This document shows positions 1 through 9,370 of a DNA stretch of 53,184 bases, in pieces. Position 1 is the first letter of the stretch, and each line of letters begins with the position of its first letter. The position numbers and the translations under genes were made by a program. Source of the stretch: Streptomyces benahoarensis (GTDB taxonomy: Bacteria; Actinomycetota; Actinomycetes; Streptomycetales; Streptomycetaceae); the NCBI RefSeq assembly GCF_007280575.1, contig NZ_VKJP01000009.1, positions 1 through 53,184 of the forward strand, written 5' to 3'. The notes below the pieces were generated by a model. That model did no database searches, was not told where the DNA came from, and saw only the letters and a program-made list of their open reading frames with translations.

Positions 1-27
1 CCACGCCCCCGCCCCCGTACGCCCCGC

Positions 28-798
28 TCAGGCGTCGCGCCGCTTCAGCAGGACGTAGCCGCAGATCAGCGCCGCCGCCGTCCACGCCGCCATGATCCCG
101 AAACCGCCCCACGGCCCGTACGGCACATCGGTGTCGCGGGGGACCACCTGCATCACCTTCCGACCCGCCTGGTCGGGCAGATACCGGCCGATCTTCCGGG
201 TGGCGGAGACATTGCCGAGGATGTTGGAGACGAGGAAGAAGAACGGCATCAAGATGCCCAGCGACAGCATCGGGCTGCGCAGCATCGTGGCCACCGCCAT
301 CGAGAACAGCGCGATCATCGTCATGTACAGCCCGGCGCCGAACACCGCGCGCAGCACCCCGGGGTCGCCGAGGTGCGCCCGGTGGTCGCCGAGCATCGCC
401 TGCCCCGCGAAGAACGCGAGGAAGCCGGTGGCCAGGCCGACGACGAAGACCAGCGCGGTCGCCACCGTCAGCTTGCAGAACAGGAAGGTGCCGCGCTGCG
501 GTACGGCCGCCAGCGAGCTGCGGATCATGCCGGTGCTGTACTCGTTGGAGACCACCAGCACCCCGAACACGATCATCGCCAGCTGGCCGAGGCCCATCCC
601 GGCGAAGCTGATGTTGGTGGCGTCGAAGGTCAGCCGGTCGCGCACCGGCATGGTGCGGAAGTCGTTCGCCGCCAAGGCGCAGATCAGCATGGACAGCGCG
701 ACGGTGACGACCACCGCGATGCCCAGCGTCCACACCGTTGACCGCACCGACCGGATCTTCGTCCACTCCGAGCGCAGCACCTGCCCGACCGCCGCCAT
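28..798 (-). CDS. ABC-2 type transporter permease
   Basis: The 256-aa protein is the membrane partner of the ATPase gene just upstream. It has about six hydrophobic segments, near residues 22-44, 65-85, 107-132, 150-170, 175-197 and 230-250, the layout of ABC-2 exporter permeases. The first cytoplasmic stretch (SEWTKIRSVRSTVW) is typical of actinobacterial members of this family. The ATG lies two bases after the stop of the ATPase gene, so the two are translationally coupled and form one operon. The substrate cannot be read from sequence; such pairs export drugs, lipids or antimicrobial peptides. The stop lies 27 bp from the window edge, so a further operon gene outside the window is possible. 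Confidence 0.9.
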   Translation of the reverse strand: MAAVGQVLRSEWTKIRSVRSTVWTLGIAVVVTVALSMLICALAANDFRTMPVRDRLTFDATNISFAGMGLGQLAMIVFGVLVVSNEYSTGMIRSSLAAVPQRGTFLFCKLTVATALVFVVGLATGFLAFFAGQAMLGDHRAHLGDPGVLRAVFGAGLYMTMIALFSMAVATMLRSPMLSLGILMPFFFLVSNILGNVSATRKIGRYLPDQAGRKVMQVVPRDTDVPYGPWGGFGIMAAWTAAALICGYVLLKRRDA

Positions 799-800
799 CG

Positions 801-1805
801 TCAGCTCCCCTTCTTCCGCCAGTCGCTGCCCCAGCCACCGGGTGCGGCCGCCACGCCGGGCGGCGCCGACGGCACCGGCCCCTCGGCCCGCCCCGGCTCC
901 CCGTCGTGCGCGTGGTACTCCACCGACTCCGCCGTCAGCCGCATGAACGCCTCCTCCAGCGACGCCTGCTGCGGACTCAGCTCATGCAGCACCAGACCGT
1001 GCCGGGCCGCCAGTTCCCCCAGCCGCTCCGACGGCTCCCCGTCGACCTCCAGGGCACCGCCGGCCGCCTCGACCGCGACGATCCGCTCGGCGTGCAGCAC
1101 CTCCCGCAGCCGCTCCGGCTCCGGCGACCGCAGCCGTACGAACGCGCGCGAGTTGCCGCGGATGAACTCCGCCATCGACGTGTCCGCGAGCAGCCGCCCA
1201 CGCCCGATCACCACCAAATGGTCCGCGGTCAGCGCCATTTCGCTCATCAGATGCGAGGAGACGAAGACGGTACGGCCCTGGGCGGCGAGGTTCTTCATCA
1301 GGTTGCGGATCCAGTGGATGCCCTCCGGGTCGAGGCCGTTGACCGGCTCGTCGAAGAGGAGCACCCGCGGATCGCCCAGCAACGCCACCGCGATCCCCAG
1401 CCGTTGCCCCATCCCGAGCGAGAAGCCCTTGGACCGCTTCCTCGCGACGGAGGTGAGGCCGACGGTGTCCAGCACCTCGCCGACCCGGCGCCGCGGAATG
1501 CCGTTGCTCTGCGCCAGACACAGCAGATGGTGGTACGCGCTGCGCCCGCCGTGCACCGCCTTGGCGTCCAGCAGCGCCCCGATCGACCGCAGCGGATCCG
1601 TCAGCCGCCGGTAGTGCTCCCCGTCGATCCGCACCGAACCGGACGTCGGATTGTCCAGGTCCAGCATCATGCGCATGGTGGTCGACTTGCCCGCGCCGTT
1701 CGGGCCGAGGAAACCGGTGACGATGCCCGGCCGCACCGTGAAGGTGAGGTGGTCCACCGCGACCTTGTCACCGTAGTGCTTGGTCAGCCCGTCCAGCTCG
1801 ATCAT
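801..1805 (-). CDS. ABC transporter ATP-binding protein
   Basis: This 334-aa nucleotide-binding subunit powers the adjacent ABC-2 permease. Walker A is GPNGAGKS at residues 34-41. The signature (SLGMGQR) is followed by Walker B (VLLFDEP) and a D-loop (NGLDPEG). Residues from about 220 on form the C-terminal extension usual in CcmA/NatA/DrrA-type exporters, ending in a Pro/Gly-rich tail of about 35 residues. No convincing Shine-Dalgarno precedes the ATG. Instead the minus strand carries TAGCGT exactly 6 nt before it, which suggests a leaderless transcript. The gene is upstream of the permease in a two-gene operon. The cargo is unknown. Confidence 0.93.
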   Translation of the reverse strand: MIELDGLTKHYGDKVAVDHLTFTVRPGIVTGFLGPNGAGKSTTMRMMLDLDNPTSGSVRIDGEHYRRLTDPLRSIGALLDAKAVHGGRSAYHHLLCLAQSNGIPRRRVGEVLDTVGLTSVARKRSKGFSLGMGQRLGIAVALLGDPRVLLFDEPVNGLDPEGIHWIRNLMKNLAAQGRTVFVSSHLMSEMALTADHLVVIGRGRLLADTSMAEFIRGNSRAFVRLRSPEPERLREVLHAERIVAVEAAGGALEVDGEPSERLGELAARHGLVLHELSPQQASLEEAFMRLTAESVEYHAHDGEPGRAEGPVPSAPPGVAAAPGGWGSDWRKKGS

Positions 1806-1811
1806 GTAAGC

Positions 1812-1817
1812 ACGCTA
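1812..1817 (-). promoter_or_regulatory. Candidate leaderless -10 box of the ABC exporter operon
   Basis: On the minus strand the hexamer is TAGCGT (TANNNT) and 6 nt separate it from the ATG at 1805. Transcription would then start at or next to the A of the ATG. No purine-rich ribosome site lies in those 6 nt. I see no clear -35 box; that position falls in the 31-bp hairpin repeats. Confidence 0.5.
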
Positions 1818-1820
1818 AAG

Positions 1821-1891
1821 CCGCCCGGAAACCCCCGCCACCGGGCGGCCGCCGCCCGGAAACCCGCGCCACCGGGCGGCCGCCGCCCGGA
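1821..1891. repeat. Tandem 31-bp hairpin repeat (2.3 copies)
   Basis: Copies at 1821-1851 and 1852-1882 differ at one base, and the first 9 bp of a third copy follow. Each unit has inverted arms CCGCCCGG and CCGGGCGG, so the array can form serial hairpins. It lies between filP's terminator and the ABC operon promoter. Confidence 0.85.
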
Positions 1892-1895
1892 CGGC

Positions 1896-1938
1896 CGAGC
1901 GCCCCCGTACCGCCGGACAGGCGGACCGGGGGCGCTCG
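1896..1938 (-). terminator. Terminator hairpin downstream of filP
   Basis: Twelve-bp arms at 1896-1907 and 1927-1938 (CGAGCGCCCCCG and its complement) enclose a second short CCGCC/GGCGG stem. The hairpin begins 25 nt after the filP stop. No T-run follows, as is usual for streptomycete terminators. Confidence 0.75.
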
Positions 1939-1962
1939 TACGGGCCGGAAGGGCGCCGGGCG

Positions 1963-2898
1963 TCAGCGGGACTGCTGGGCCGGGACGCCGCGGGAGGCGG
2001 TCTCGTCGTCCGGGACACCGGCGGCGGCGACGGCCGCGCCGGTCAGCGTCGCCAGCATCTCGCGGACGTTGGTGAGCTGGGCGTTGATCGAGTCGCGGCG
2101 GTTGGTGAGCGCCGCCAGCTCGCGCTCGGACTCGCTGCGGACGCGGTCGGCCTTCTGGTTGGCGTCGGCCACGATGTCCTCGGCCTGGCGCTGCGCGGTC
2201 TCCACCGTCTGACGGGCCCGGCGCTCCGCGTCCGTCCGCAGCTTCTCCGCCTCCAGCCGCAGCTGCTCGGCGCGGTGCTCGATCTCCGCGAGGCGCTTTT
2301 CGGCCTTGGCCTGACGCGAGGCGAGGTCCCGCTCGGACTGCTCGCGGCGCTTGGCGAGGTTGGTCTCGAAGTCCGCGGCGGCCTGGGCGGCCTTGGCGCG
2401 GGTCTCCTCGAAGAGGAAGTCCGCCTCCTCCCGCTTGGACTGCGCGTCCTTCTGGGCCTCGGAACGGAGCGTGGACGCCTCGCCCTTGGCCTTCTCGACG
2501 ATCCGCGTACCCTCGTCCTCGGCCTTCGCCTTGCGCTCGGCGGCGAACTGCTCGGCGTCGTTACGGACCTGCTGGGCGGCCGACTCGGCCAGCTCGCGGT
2601 GCTGCTCGGCGGAGCGACGGGCGTCCTCGCGCAGCTCCTGGGCCTCCTCCTCGGCGAGACGGAGGATCTTCTCCACGCGGGCCCCGAGCCCCGCGTACGA
2701 CGGCTCGGCGTCGGTGACCTGGGCCTGGGCGTTCTGCGTTTCGAGGTGCAACTCCTCGATCCGCTTTTCCAGCGAGGTGATACGGGCCAGCGCGCTGTCG
2801 CGGTCCGCGACAAGCTTTGTAATGCGGTCATCCACCTGACCGCGGTCGTACCCACGCCGCACGAGCTCGAAGCCGAAGGGGGAGGAAGTGTCGCTCAT
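1963..2898 (-). CDS. filP: FilP, intermediate-filament-like coiled-coil protein
   Basis: This 311-aa protein has a short DivIVA-like head (GYDRGQVDDRI at about residues 16-26). A nearly unbroken charged coiled coil follows, rich in Ala, Glu, Arg and Gln, from about residue 30 to 290, then a short tail. Length, head sequence and position directly downstream of scy match FilP of S. coelicolor, often mis-annotated as a cellulose-binding protein. FilP builds a cytoskeletal network behind the hyphal tip, binds DivIVA and stiffens the hypha. The ATG follows an AGGAA site. The 114-bp gap from scy and the hairpin after the stop suggest that filP is the last gene of a scy-filP unit but may have its own promoter. 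Confidence 0.93.
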   Translation of the reverse strand: MSDTSSPFGFELVRRGYDRGQVDDRITKLVADRDSALARITSLEKRIEELHLETQNAQAQVTDAEPSYAGLGARVEKILRLAEEEAQELREDARRSAEQHRELAESAAQQVRNDAEQFAAERKAKAEDEGTRIVEKAKGEASTLRSEAQKDAQSKREEADFLFEETRAKAAQAAADFETNLAKRREQSERDLASRQAKAEKRLAEIEHRAEQLRLEAEKLRTDAERRARQTVETAQRQAEDIVADANQKADRVRSESERELAALTNRRDSINAQLTNVREMLATLTGAAVAAAGVPDDETASRGVPAQQSR

Positions 2899-3012
2899 GG
2901 GGTTCCTGTCGAAAGAGACCGGTGAGGTGATAAGGAGAATCCTAGGGGCCCGACCGGCGTGTCATCGAGCCCATGTCCGTTTGAAGAGGAGAATGACCCC
3001 TCATTTGAGTGG

Positions 3013-6000
3013 CTACCCTTCAGACTGCTTGCCACTCGAACGAGTTGACGACGCCCCTGCGGCGGCCTTGCCGCCCCCGGCCTTACCGTCCCCGGCACCC
3101 GGCGTCTCGAACGACTCCAGGGCCTCCAACACATCCTGCACCCGCGAGATCTCGGTGTTGATGTCCTTGCGGCGGCGCGACAGGACCTCCAGCTCCCGGC
3201 GGCCCTCCTCGATGATCCGGGCGGCCTCGGCCTCGGCCTCGGTGTGCATCCGCTCCGCGTTGCGCACCGCCTCGGCCCGCTTGTTCTCGGCCTCCTTGAT
3301 GAGCCCTTCGGCCTTCTTCACCGCCGCGATCCGGACCCGGCTGGCCTCGCTGTTCGCGTCCGACACCAGCTTTTCGGCCTTCTCCTCGGCCTCCGTCTGC
3401 TGCTGCGTCGCCTGCGCGATGAGCTTGTCGACCCGCTCACCGGCGTTCTTCATCGCCGACGACGACTCCCGGCGCGCCCGGTCGTGCAACTCCTCGACCT
3501 CGGACTCGACGCGGGTCCGCAGCTCCTCGGTGCGCTCCCTTATGGCCGTCGCGTCCCCGCGCGCCTCGCTCAGCAGCGTATCGGCGTCCGTACGGGCCTT
3601 CTCCACCCGCGCGTTGCCCTCCGTCGTCGCCTCCTGGACGATCCGGTTGGCCTCCTTGCGGGCCGCGCCGACCATCGTGTCGGCCTGCTCCTCGGCCGCG
3701 GCGGCCGCCCGCACGGCCTCCTCCTGGGCCTTCGCGACCAGCTGATCGGCCTGCTCGGCGGCGTCCGCGCGGCGCTTGGCGGCGTCCTTGCGCGCCTCGT
3801 CCAGCAGCCGGTCGGTCTCCTCCTGCGCCTCCGTCCGCAGCCGCTCCGCCTCGGCCTCGGCGTCCTCCTTGACCTTGGCCGATTCGCCGCGGGTACGGGT
3901 GGCGTGCTCCTGCGCCGAGGTGACCGTCTCGGCGGCCTCGGTGCGCAGCCGGTCCGATTCGGCGGACGCGGCGGCCACCATGCGGTCGGCCTGCTCCCGG
4001 GCGTCCGACCGCGTACGATCGGCGTCCCGCTCGGCCTGCGCGCCGGTCTCGGCCGCCTCCGTCCGCAGCTTCTCGGCCTCGGTGCCCGCTTCCTTCAGCA
4101 GCTCGTCGGCCTGGACCGCGGCGTCCGAACGGGTCTTGTTGGCGGCCTTGCGCGCCTCGTCGCCGGTGCGCTCCGCCTCCGTCCGCGCCTGCTCCCGCGC
4201 CTGCTCGGCCTCCTCCCGAAGCCGCTCCGCCTCCGCGGTCGCCGCGGCCAGCCGCGCCCGCGCCTGCTCCTCGCCCTCGGCGCGGATCCGCTCGGCGGCC
4301 TCCTGGGCCTCCTTGACCGTACGGTCGGCGTCCTCCTGCGCCGAAGCGGTCAGCTCCGTCGCCTCGTTGACGATCCGTTCGGCCTCCGCGCGGGCCTCGG
4401 TGATCAGTCGGTCGGCCTGCTCCGCGGCCTCCGACCGGATGCGGTTGGCGTCGCCCCGTGCCTCCGCACGGGCCCGCGCCGCGTCCTGCTCACCGGCGGC
4501 CAGCGCGTCCGACGCGTCGGTCCGCAGCTGCTGCGCCTTGGCGGTGGCGTCCGCGACCAGCTTCCCGGCCTGCGCGGTCGCCTCGGTGACCAGCCGGTCG
4601 GCCTGCTCCGCGGCCTCCGTACGGGCCGTGCCCGCGTCCCGGCGCGCCTCGTCGAGGACCTCCGCGGCCGCGGCGCGCAGCCGCTCGGACTCCTCGATGG
4701 CCTCCGCCACCGTCCGCTCCGCCAGCTCCTGCGCGGCCTGGGACGACTCCTGCGCCTCCTGCCGGACCCGCGTCGCGTCCTCGGATGCCCGCTCGCGTTC
4801 GGCGTAGGCGTCCGCGCGGACCCGCTCGGCCTCCTCGCCGGCCTCCGTCCGCGTCCGCTCCGCCGCCTGCTCGGCCGCCGACCGCAGCCCGGCGATCTCC
4901 TCCTCGGCCTGCCCGTGCAACCCGGAGACCGCGTCCCGCACCTCCTGCGCGGCGGTCTCGGCGGTTGTCACCAGCTCATCGGACCGCTGCTCGGCCTCCC
5001 CGACCAGCCGCTCCGCCTCGGCCTGCGCCTCGCTGACGCGGGTACGCGCCGACGTCAGCAGCTCCTCGCTCTGCTCCCGCGCCGCGGTGCGCTCCTGGTG
5101 GGCCTCCTCGCGGGCCTCGCCCAGCAGCTGCTCGGCCTCCCGGCGGCGCCGCGCGGCCTCCTCCTGCGCCGCGGACAGTGCCTCGGCCGCTTCGTTACCG
5201 GCCCGCTCGGCGGCCGCCTCGGCCTCCGAGCGCACCCGGTCGGCGCTCTCCTGCGCCCGGCCCTTGAGCCGCTCCGCCTCGGCCGCCGCCTCGGTCCGCA
5301 GCCGCTCGGCGGCCGACTCGCCCTCCGTACGGGCCGCCGACGCGTCCTGCGCGGCCTCGGTCCGCAGCCGCTCGGCTTCCTCCTCGGCCTGCTGCTGGAG
5401 CGTACGGCGCCGCTCGGCGGCCTCCGTCTTGAGCCGGGCCGCCTCCTCCTGGGTCTCGCGGCGCAGCCGCTCCGCCTCGGCGCGCGCCTCGCGCAGCGCC
5501 TCCTCGGCCGACGCGACCTTCTCCTCGGCGTCCGCCGTGAGCCGGTCCAGCTCGGCCTGCGCCTCCTCGCGCCGCTCCGCGACGGCCGTCTCGGTCTCCT
5601 CGCGCAGCCGCGCCGCGGACTCCTCCGCCTCCGACGCGACGAGCTCCGCGGTCTGCGCGCCCTCGGAGCGCAGCTCCTCGGCCTCGGTACGGGCCCGCTC
5701 CAGCGCCTGCTCGGCCTGGCGGCGCAGCGTGGTGGCGCGCTCGATGGCCTCGGTGCGGACCCGCTCGCTCTCCGCCCCGGCCTTGGTACGGGTCTCCTCG
5801 GCGTCCGCCTTCGCCTTGGTCAGCAGCTCCTCGGCGGACCCGGCCGCCTCCTCGATCTGCTGGACCGCCTCGCGGCGCGCCTCGCCGCGGATCCGCTCGC
5901 CCTCCGCGACGGCGTCGGCGCGCAGTTGCTCCGCCTCGCCGCGCAGCCGCCGTGCCTCCTCCTGGAGTTCGGCGGTCTTGGCGCGGTACTCCTTGGTGTC

Positions 6001-7272
6001 GTCCTTCGCCGCGCCCTTGAGCTGCTCGGCGGTGTCGTGCGCCTCCTCGCGCAGCCGGTCGGCCTCCGACTCGGCCTCGGTGCGCAGCCGTTCGGCCTCC
6101 TCGGCCGCCGCCTTCGTGGTGGCCTTGGCGTCCTCGGACGCCTTGGTCAGCACCTCCTCGGCGGTCCGCGCGGCCTTCGCCAGCTGCGCCGCGGAGTCCT
6201 CCGCCGCCTTGCCCCGGGCCTCCTCGCGCGCCTCGTCGACCAGCCGCTCGGCCTCCGTCGCGGCGTCCGCCCGCAGCTGCTCGGCCTCGGCCCGCAGCGC
6301 CTCGGCCTCCTTGGTGGCCTCGCCGACCAGCCGGGCGATCTCCGCCTTGGCCGTACGGGTGCGCTGCTCGTTCTCCGACTCGGTGGCCGACAGCCGCTTG
6401 GTGGCGTTCTGCTGCGCCTCGTCGACCAGCTTCTCCGCCTCGGCGCGCGCCTCGCGCAGCGCCGTGTCGGCCTCCTTCAGCCGCGTCTCGGCGGTACGGG
6501 TCAGCTCGGCGGCCGCGCGGCGCGCCTCCTCCGACTCGCTGCCCGCGCTCGAACGCAGCTGCTCCGCCTGGTCGGTGGCCTCCTGGGCCTGGGTGGAGGC
6601 GGCGCTCAGCAGCCGGTCGGCGTCGGCCCGCGCCCGGCGCAGGATGGATTCCGCTTCGGTGCGGGCCTCCTCCGCCGCGGTGCCCAGCCGCTCCCGGGCC
6701 TGCTCGGCCAGCCGCTGCGCCTCGGCCCGCGCGGCCGACAGCGCCTGCTCGGCCTCGGCCCGCGACTCGTCCATCAGCCGGCGGGCCTGGGACTCCGTAC
6801 GGGCGCGCAACTGCTCGGCCCAGGCGACGTTTTCGTTGACGTGCGACTCGACGGTCTGACGGCGCTCGTTCAGCTCCTCGTCGAGCCGCTGGCGGCGCTC
6901 GACGGCCTCGGTGTGCAGCTCGGACTCCATCCGGGCCTGCCGCTCGGACTGCTCCTGGAGCAGCCGCTGGGTCTGCGCCCGGGCCTCGCGCAGCTCCCGC
7001 TCGGAGTCGGCGCGCAACTGCTCCGCCTGCATCTGGGCGTTGCGCAGCAGCTGTTCCGCCTGGTGACTGACGTTGTCGTAGGCGGGCCGGCTCGCGATCG
7101 TGCGGCGCGCCTCGTGCAGCTTGGCGCGCAGCACCTCGACCTGATAGCCGAGGTCGTCGGCGTGCTGGACGGCCTTGTCCCGCTCGGTCTTCAGCCGCTC
7201 CATCTCGGCCTCGAACTGCGAGAGGTGATCGGCCTCAGCCCGCTGACGCTCCTGGCGCTCGTTGCCCCGCAC
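3013..7272 (-). CDS. scy: Scy, giant coiled-coil scaffold of the hyphal tip
   Basis: This 1419-aa protein is almost entirely coiled coil. The head has a DivIVA-like segment (AEMERLKTERDKAVQHADDLGYQVEVL cut at residue 20: key run DKAVQHADDLGYQ). Residues from about 50 to 1370 are repeating units with recurring AEAERLR, EEAERLRTEA and AEEQADR motifs. The tail is Gly/Ala/Ser-rich (GAGDGKAGGGKAAAGASS). Scy organises the tip-organising centre with DivIVA and FilP, and recruits ParA for chromosome placement. The protein is longer than the S. coelicolor one (about 1326 aa as I recall), consistent with gain of coiled-coil repeats. I take the start as GTG at 7272, preceded by GGGA at 7 nt. The DNA is strongly repetitive, so assembly errors inside the gene are possible. 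Confidence 0.93.
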   Translation of the reverse strand: MRGNERQERQRAEADHLSQFEAEMERLKTERDKAVQHADDLGYQVEVLRAKLHEARRTIASRPAYDNVSHQAEQLLRNAQMQAEQLRADSERELREARAQTQRLLQEQSERQARMESELHTEAVERRQRLDEELNERRQTVESHVNENVAWAEQLRARTESQARRLMDESRAEAEQALSAARAEAQRLAEQARERLGTAAEEARTEAESILRRARADADRLLSAASTQAQEATDQAEQLRSSAGSESEEARRAAAELTRTAETRLKEADTALREARAEAEKLVDEAQQNATKRLSATESENEQRTRTAKAEIARLVGEATKEAEALRAEAEQLRADAATEAERLVDEAREEARGKAAEDSAAQLAKAARTAEEVLTKASEDAKATTKAAAEEAERLRTEAESEADRLREEAHDTAEQLKGAAKDDTKEYRAKTAELQEEARRLRGEAEQLRADAVAEGERIRGEARREAVQQIEEAAGSAEELLTKAKADAEETRTKAGAESERVRTEAIERATTLRRQAEQALERARTEAEELRSEGAQTAELVASEAEESAARLREETETAVAERREEAQAELDRLTADAEEKVASAEEALREARAEAERLRRETQEEAARLKTEAAERRRTLQQQAEEEAERLRTEAAQDASAARTEGESAAERLRTEAAAEAERLKGRAQESADRVRSEAEAAAERAGNEAAEALSAAQEEAARRRREAEQLLGEAREEAHQERTAAREQSEELLTSARTRVSEAQAEAERLVGEAEQRSDELVTTAETAAQEVRDAVSGLHGQAEEEIAGLRSAAEQAAERTRTEAGEEAERVRADAYAERERASEDATRVRQEAQESSQAAQELAERTVAEAIEESERLRAAAAEVLDEARRDAGTARTEAAEQADRLVTEATAQAGKLVADATAKAQQLRTDASDALAAGEQDAARARAEARGDANRIRSEAAEQADRLITEARAEAERIVNEATELTASAQEDADRTVKEAQEAAERIRAEGEEQARARLAAATAEAERLREEAEQAREQARTEAERTGDEARKAANKTRSDAAVQADELLKEAGTEAEKLRTEAAETGAQAERDADRTRSDAREQADRMVAAASAESDRLRTEAAETVTSAQEHATRTRGESAKVKEDAEAEAERLRTEAQEETDRLLDEARKDAAKRRADAAEQADQLVAKAQEEAVRAAAAAEEQADTMVGAARKEANRIVQEATTEGNARVEKARTDADTLLSEARGDATAIRERTEELRTRVESEVEELHDRARRESSSAMKNAGERVDKLIAQATQQQTEAEEKAEKLVSDANSEASRVRIAAVKKAEGLIKEAENKRAEAVRNAERMHTEAEAEAARIIEEGRRELEVLSRRRKDINTEISRVQDVLEALESFETPGAGDGKAGGGKAAAGASSTRSSGKQSEG

Positions 7273-7509
7273 TGCGCGGTCCCATCCGTCCCATGGTCAG
7301 GTGGCGGCCGTCCCCGGTGCTGCGGACGCTCGACCCGTACACGTCACGTCGTACGAGGCTGCGTCCCCGGAGCCGACCCTTCCGAAGAAATGGTGTCAGA
7401 TCATCGGCGGAGTATGGACCGAGCCCCATTCCCAGGAAGCGCTCGCACCGTGCGTGAGCACCTCGTACCCCGGCCGAAGCAGCACTCTACCGGCCGGGGA
7501 GGACATCGG

Positions 7510-7950
7510 TCAGTGGTCGGCCGGGGCGGAGGGCGCCGCCGTGACCAGTTCGGTCAGCACGCCGTGGCAGTCCTTGGGGTGCAGGAACGTGATCCGTGAC
7601 CCCATGGAGCCGGTCCGCGGCTCGTCGTAGAGGACCCGGACGCCCTTGTCGCGGATGTCCGCGGCGTCGGTGTCGACGTCGGCGGTGCCGAAGGCGATGT
7701 GGTGCACGCCCTCGCCGTTCTTGGCGAGCCACTTGCCGACCGCGGAGTCCTCGCGGGTGGGCTCCAGCAGCTGGAGGTAGGAGGCGCCGCCGTCCGAGGT
7801 CTCGTTGATCTTGAGCATCGCCTCACGGACACCCTGCTCCTCGTTGATCTCGGAGTGGAACACCTCGAAGCCGTACGTGGCACGGTAGAACTCGACGGTC
7901 CTGTCCAGGTCGAAACAGGCGATCCCGATGTGGTCGATTCGCGTCAGCAT
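7510..7950 (-). CDS. mce: Methylmalonyl-CoA epimerase
   Basis: The 146-aa protein is of the glyoxalase/VOC fold and interconverts (R)- and (S)-methylmalonyl-CoA. It opens with MLTRIDHIGIACFDLD, whose His is a metal ligand in the family. The second half carries GEGVHHIAFGTADVD with a further metal-ligand His, and HPKDCHGVLTELV closes the protein. The usual family length is 135-150 aa, so I start at the ATG at 7950 rather than at an upstream in-frame codon. A GGAG lies close before it. The thiolase gene is divergent, 137 bp away. With MeaB and the mutase nearby it belongs to propionate/methylmalonyl-CoA metabolism, which feeds both the TCA cycle and polyketide extender units. Confidence 0.93.
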   Translation of the reverse strand: MLTRIDHIGIACFDLDRTVEFYRATYGFEVFHSEINEEQGVREAMLKINETSDGGASYLQLLEPTREDSAVGKWLAKNGEGVHHIAFGTADVDTDAADIRDKGVRVLYDEPRTGSMGSRITFLHPKDCHGVLTELVTAAPSAPADH

Positions 7951-8087
7951 GGCTCCAGTGCACCGCTCGCACGGCTGGTTACGCAACGTGCGCGCCGTCA
8001 CACCCACTTGCCGGTGACCCGGCGCGTACCCCTCAGTACATTGACGGGAACCCTCGTTAACTTCCCTGCAAAGGAAGGCCGCACCGC

Positions 8088-9299
8088 ATGTCTGCAACGA
8101 ACGGAACCAACGGCACCACCTCCGTGATCGTGGCGGGGGCGCGCACCCCCATGGGTCGTCTCCTCGGCTCCCTGCGCTCCTTCTCCGGCGCCGACCTCGG
8201 CGGGGTGGCCATCAAGGCGGCGCTGGACCGCGCGGGCATCGGCGGCGACCAGGTGCAGTACGTGATCATGGGTCAGGTGCTCCAGGCCGGCGCGGGCCAG
8301 ATCCCCGCCCGCCAGGCCGCCGTCAAGGCCGGTATCCCGATGAACGTCCCGGCGCTGACCGTCAACAAGGTCTGCCTCTCGGGCCTGGACGCCGTGGCCC
8401 TGGCCGATCAGCTGATCCGCGCCGGGGAGTTCGACGTGATCGTCGCCGGTGGCCAGGAGTCGATGACCAACGCCCCGCATCTGCTGCCGAAGTCCCGCGA
8501 GGGCTACAAGTACGGCGCCGTGCAGATGCTCGACGCGATGGCGCACGACGGCCTCACCGACGCGTTCGAGAACATCGCGATGGGGGAGTCGACCGAGAAG
8601 CACAACACCCGCCTCGGCCTCGCCCGCCCCGAGCAGGACGCGTTCGCCGCCCGCTCCCACCAGCTCGCCGCCGCCGCGCAGAAGAACGGGATCTTCGAGG
8701 CGGAGATCACGCCGGTGGAGATCCCGCAGCGTAAGGGCGAGCCGGTCGTTTTCAGCCAGGACGAGGGCATCCGCCCGGAGACCACCGCCGAATCGCTCGG
8801 CAAGCTCCGCCCGGCCTTCGCCAAGGACGGCACGATCACCGCGGGCTCCGCCTCGCAGATCTCCGACGGCGCCGCCGCGGTCGTGGTGATGAGCAAGGCC
8901 AAGGCCGAGGAGCTGGGCCTGGAGTGGATCGCCGAGATCGGCGCGCACGGCAATGTCGCGGGCCCCGACAACTCCCTCCAGTCGCAGCCGTCCCACGCGA
9001 TCCTCCACGCCCTCGGCAAGGAGGGCCTGACCGCCGAGGATCTTGATCTGATCGAGATCAACGAGGCGTTCGCCGCGGTCGCCGTGCAGTCCGTGAAGGA
9101 CCTCGGGGTGTCCCACGAAAAGGTGAACGTGAACGGTGGCGCCATCGCGCTCGGCCACCCCATCGGCATGTCCGGCGCCCGCCTCGTCCTCCACCTCGCG
9201 CTGGAGCTGAAGCGGCGCGGCGGCGGCACCGGCGCGGCCGCCCTGTGCGGCGGCGGTGGCCAGGGCGACGCGTTGATCCTCCGCGTCCCGGGGGAGTGA
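8088..9299 (+). CDS. Acetyl-CoA C-acetyltransferase (thiolase)
   Basis: The 403-aa thiolase condenses or cleaves acetoacetyl-CoA. The nucleophilic Cys is C96 in [10 protein letters not shown], the acyl-binding block reads [19 protein letters not shown], and the second active-site Cys is in CGGGGQGDA near the C-terminus. Together these are the complete family set. The ATG at 8088 has AAGGAAGG about 8 nt upstream. The meaB-like gene follows after 71 bp on the same strand and probably shares its transcript. Likely roles are short-chain acyl-CoA degradation and supply of acetoacetyl-CoA for the ethylmalonyl-CoA route. The sequence alone does not fix the preferred chain length. Confidence 0.95.
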   Translation: MSATNGTNGTTSVIVAGARTPMGRLLGSLRSFSGADLGGVAIKAALDRAGIGGDQVQYVIMGQVLQAGAGQIPARQAAVKAGIPMNVPALTVNKVCLSGLDAVALADQLIRAGEFDVIVAGGQESMTNAPHLLPKSREGYKYGAVQMLDAMAHDGLTDAFENIAMGESTEKHNTRLGLARPEQDAFAARSHQLAAAAQKNGIFEAEITPVEIPQRKGEPVVFSQDEGIRPETTAESLGKLRPAFAKDGTITAGSASQISDGAAAVVVMSKAKAEELGLEWIAEIGAHGNVAGPDNSLQSQPSHAILHALGKEGLTAEDLDLIEINEAFAAVAVQSVKDLGVSHEKVNVNGGAIALGHPIGMSGARLVLHLALELKRRGGGTGAAALCGGGGQGDALILRVPGE

Positions 9300-9370
9300 G
9301 CACCACCGGCCCGCGCCGGTGAACCGCACCGTTCGTACGCACCCGTAGAAGCCGAAGGAGCCGAGCAGCG

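Noticed and set aside
3244..7599. 1451-aa open frame opposite scy
   Set aside because: It is the antisense of a repetitive GC-rich coiled-coil gene; composition is Leu/Gly/Arg-rich with no domain, and scy on the other strand is a known protein.
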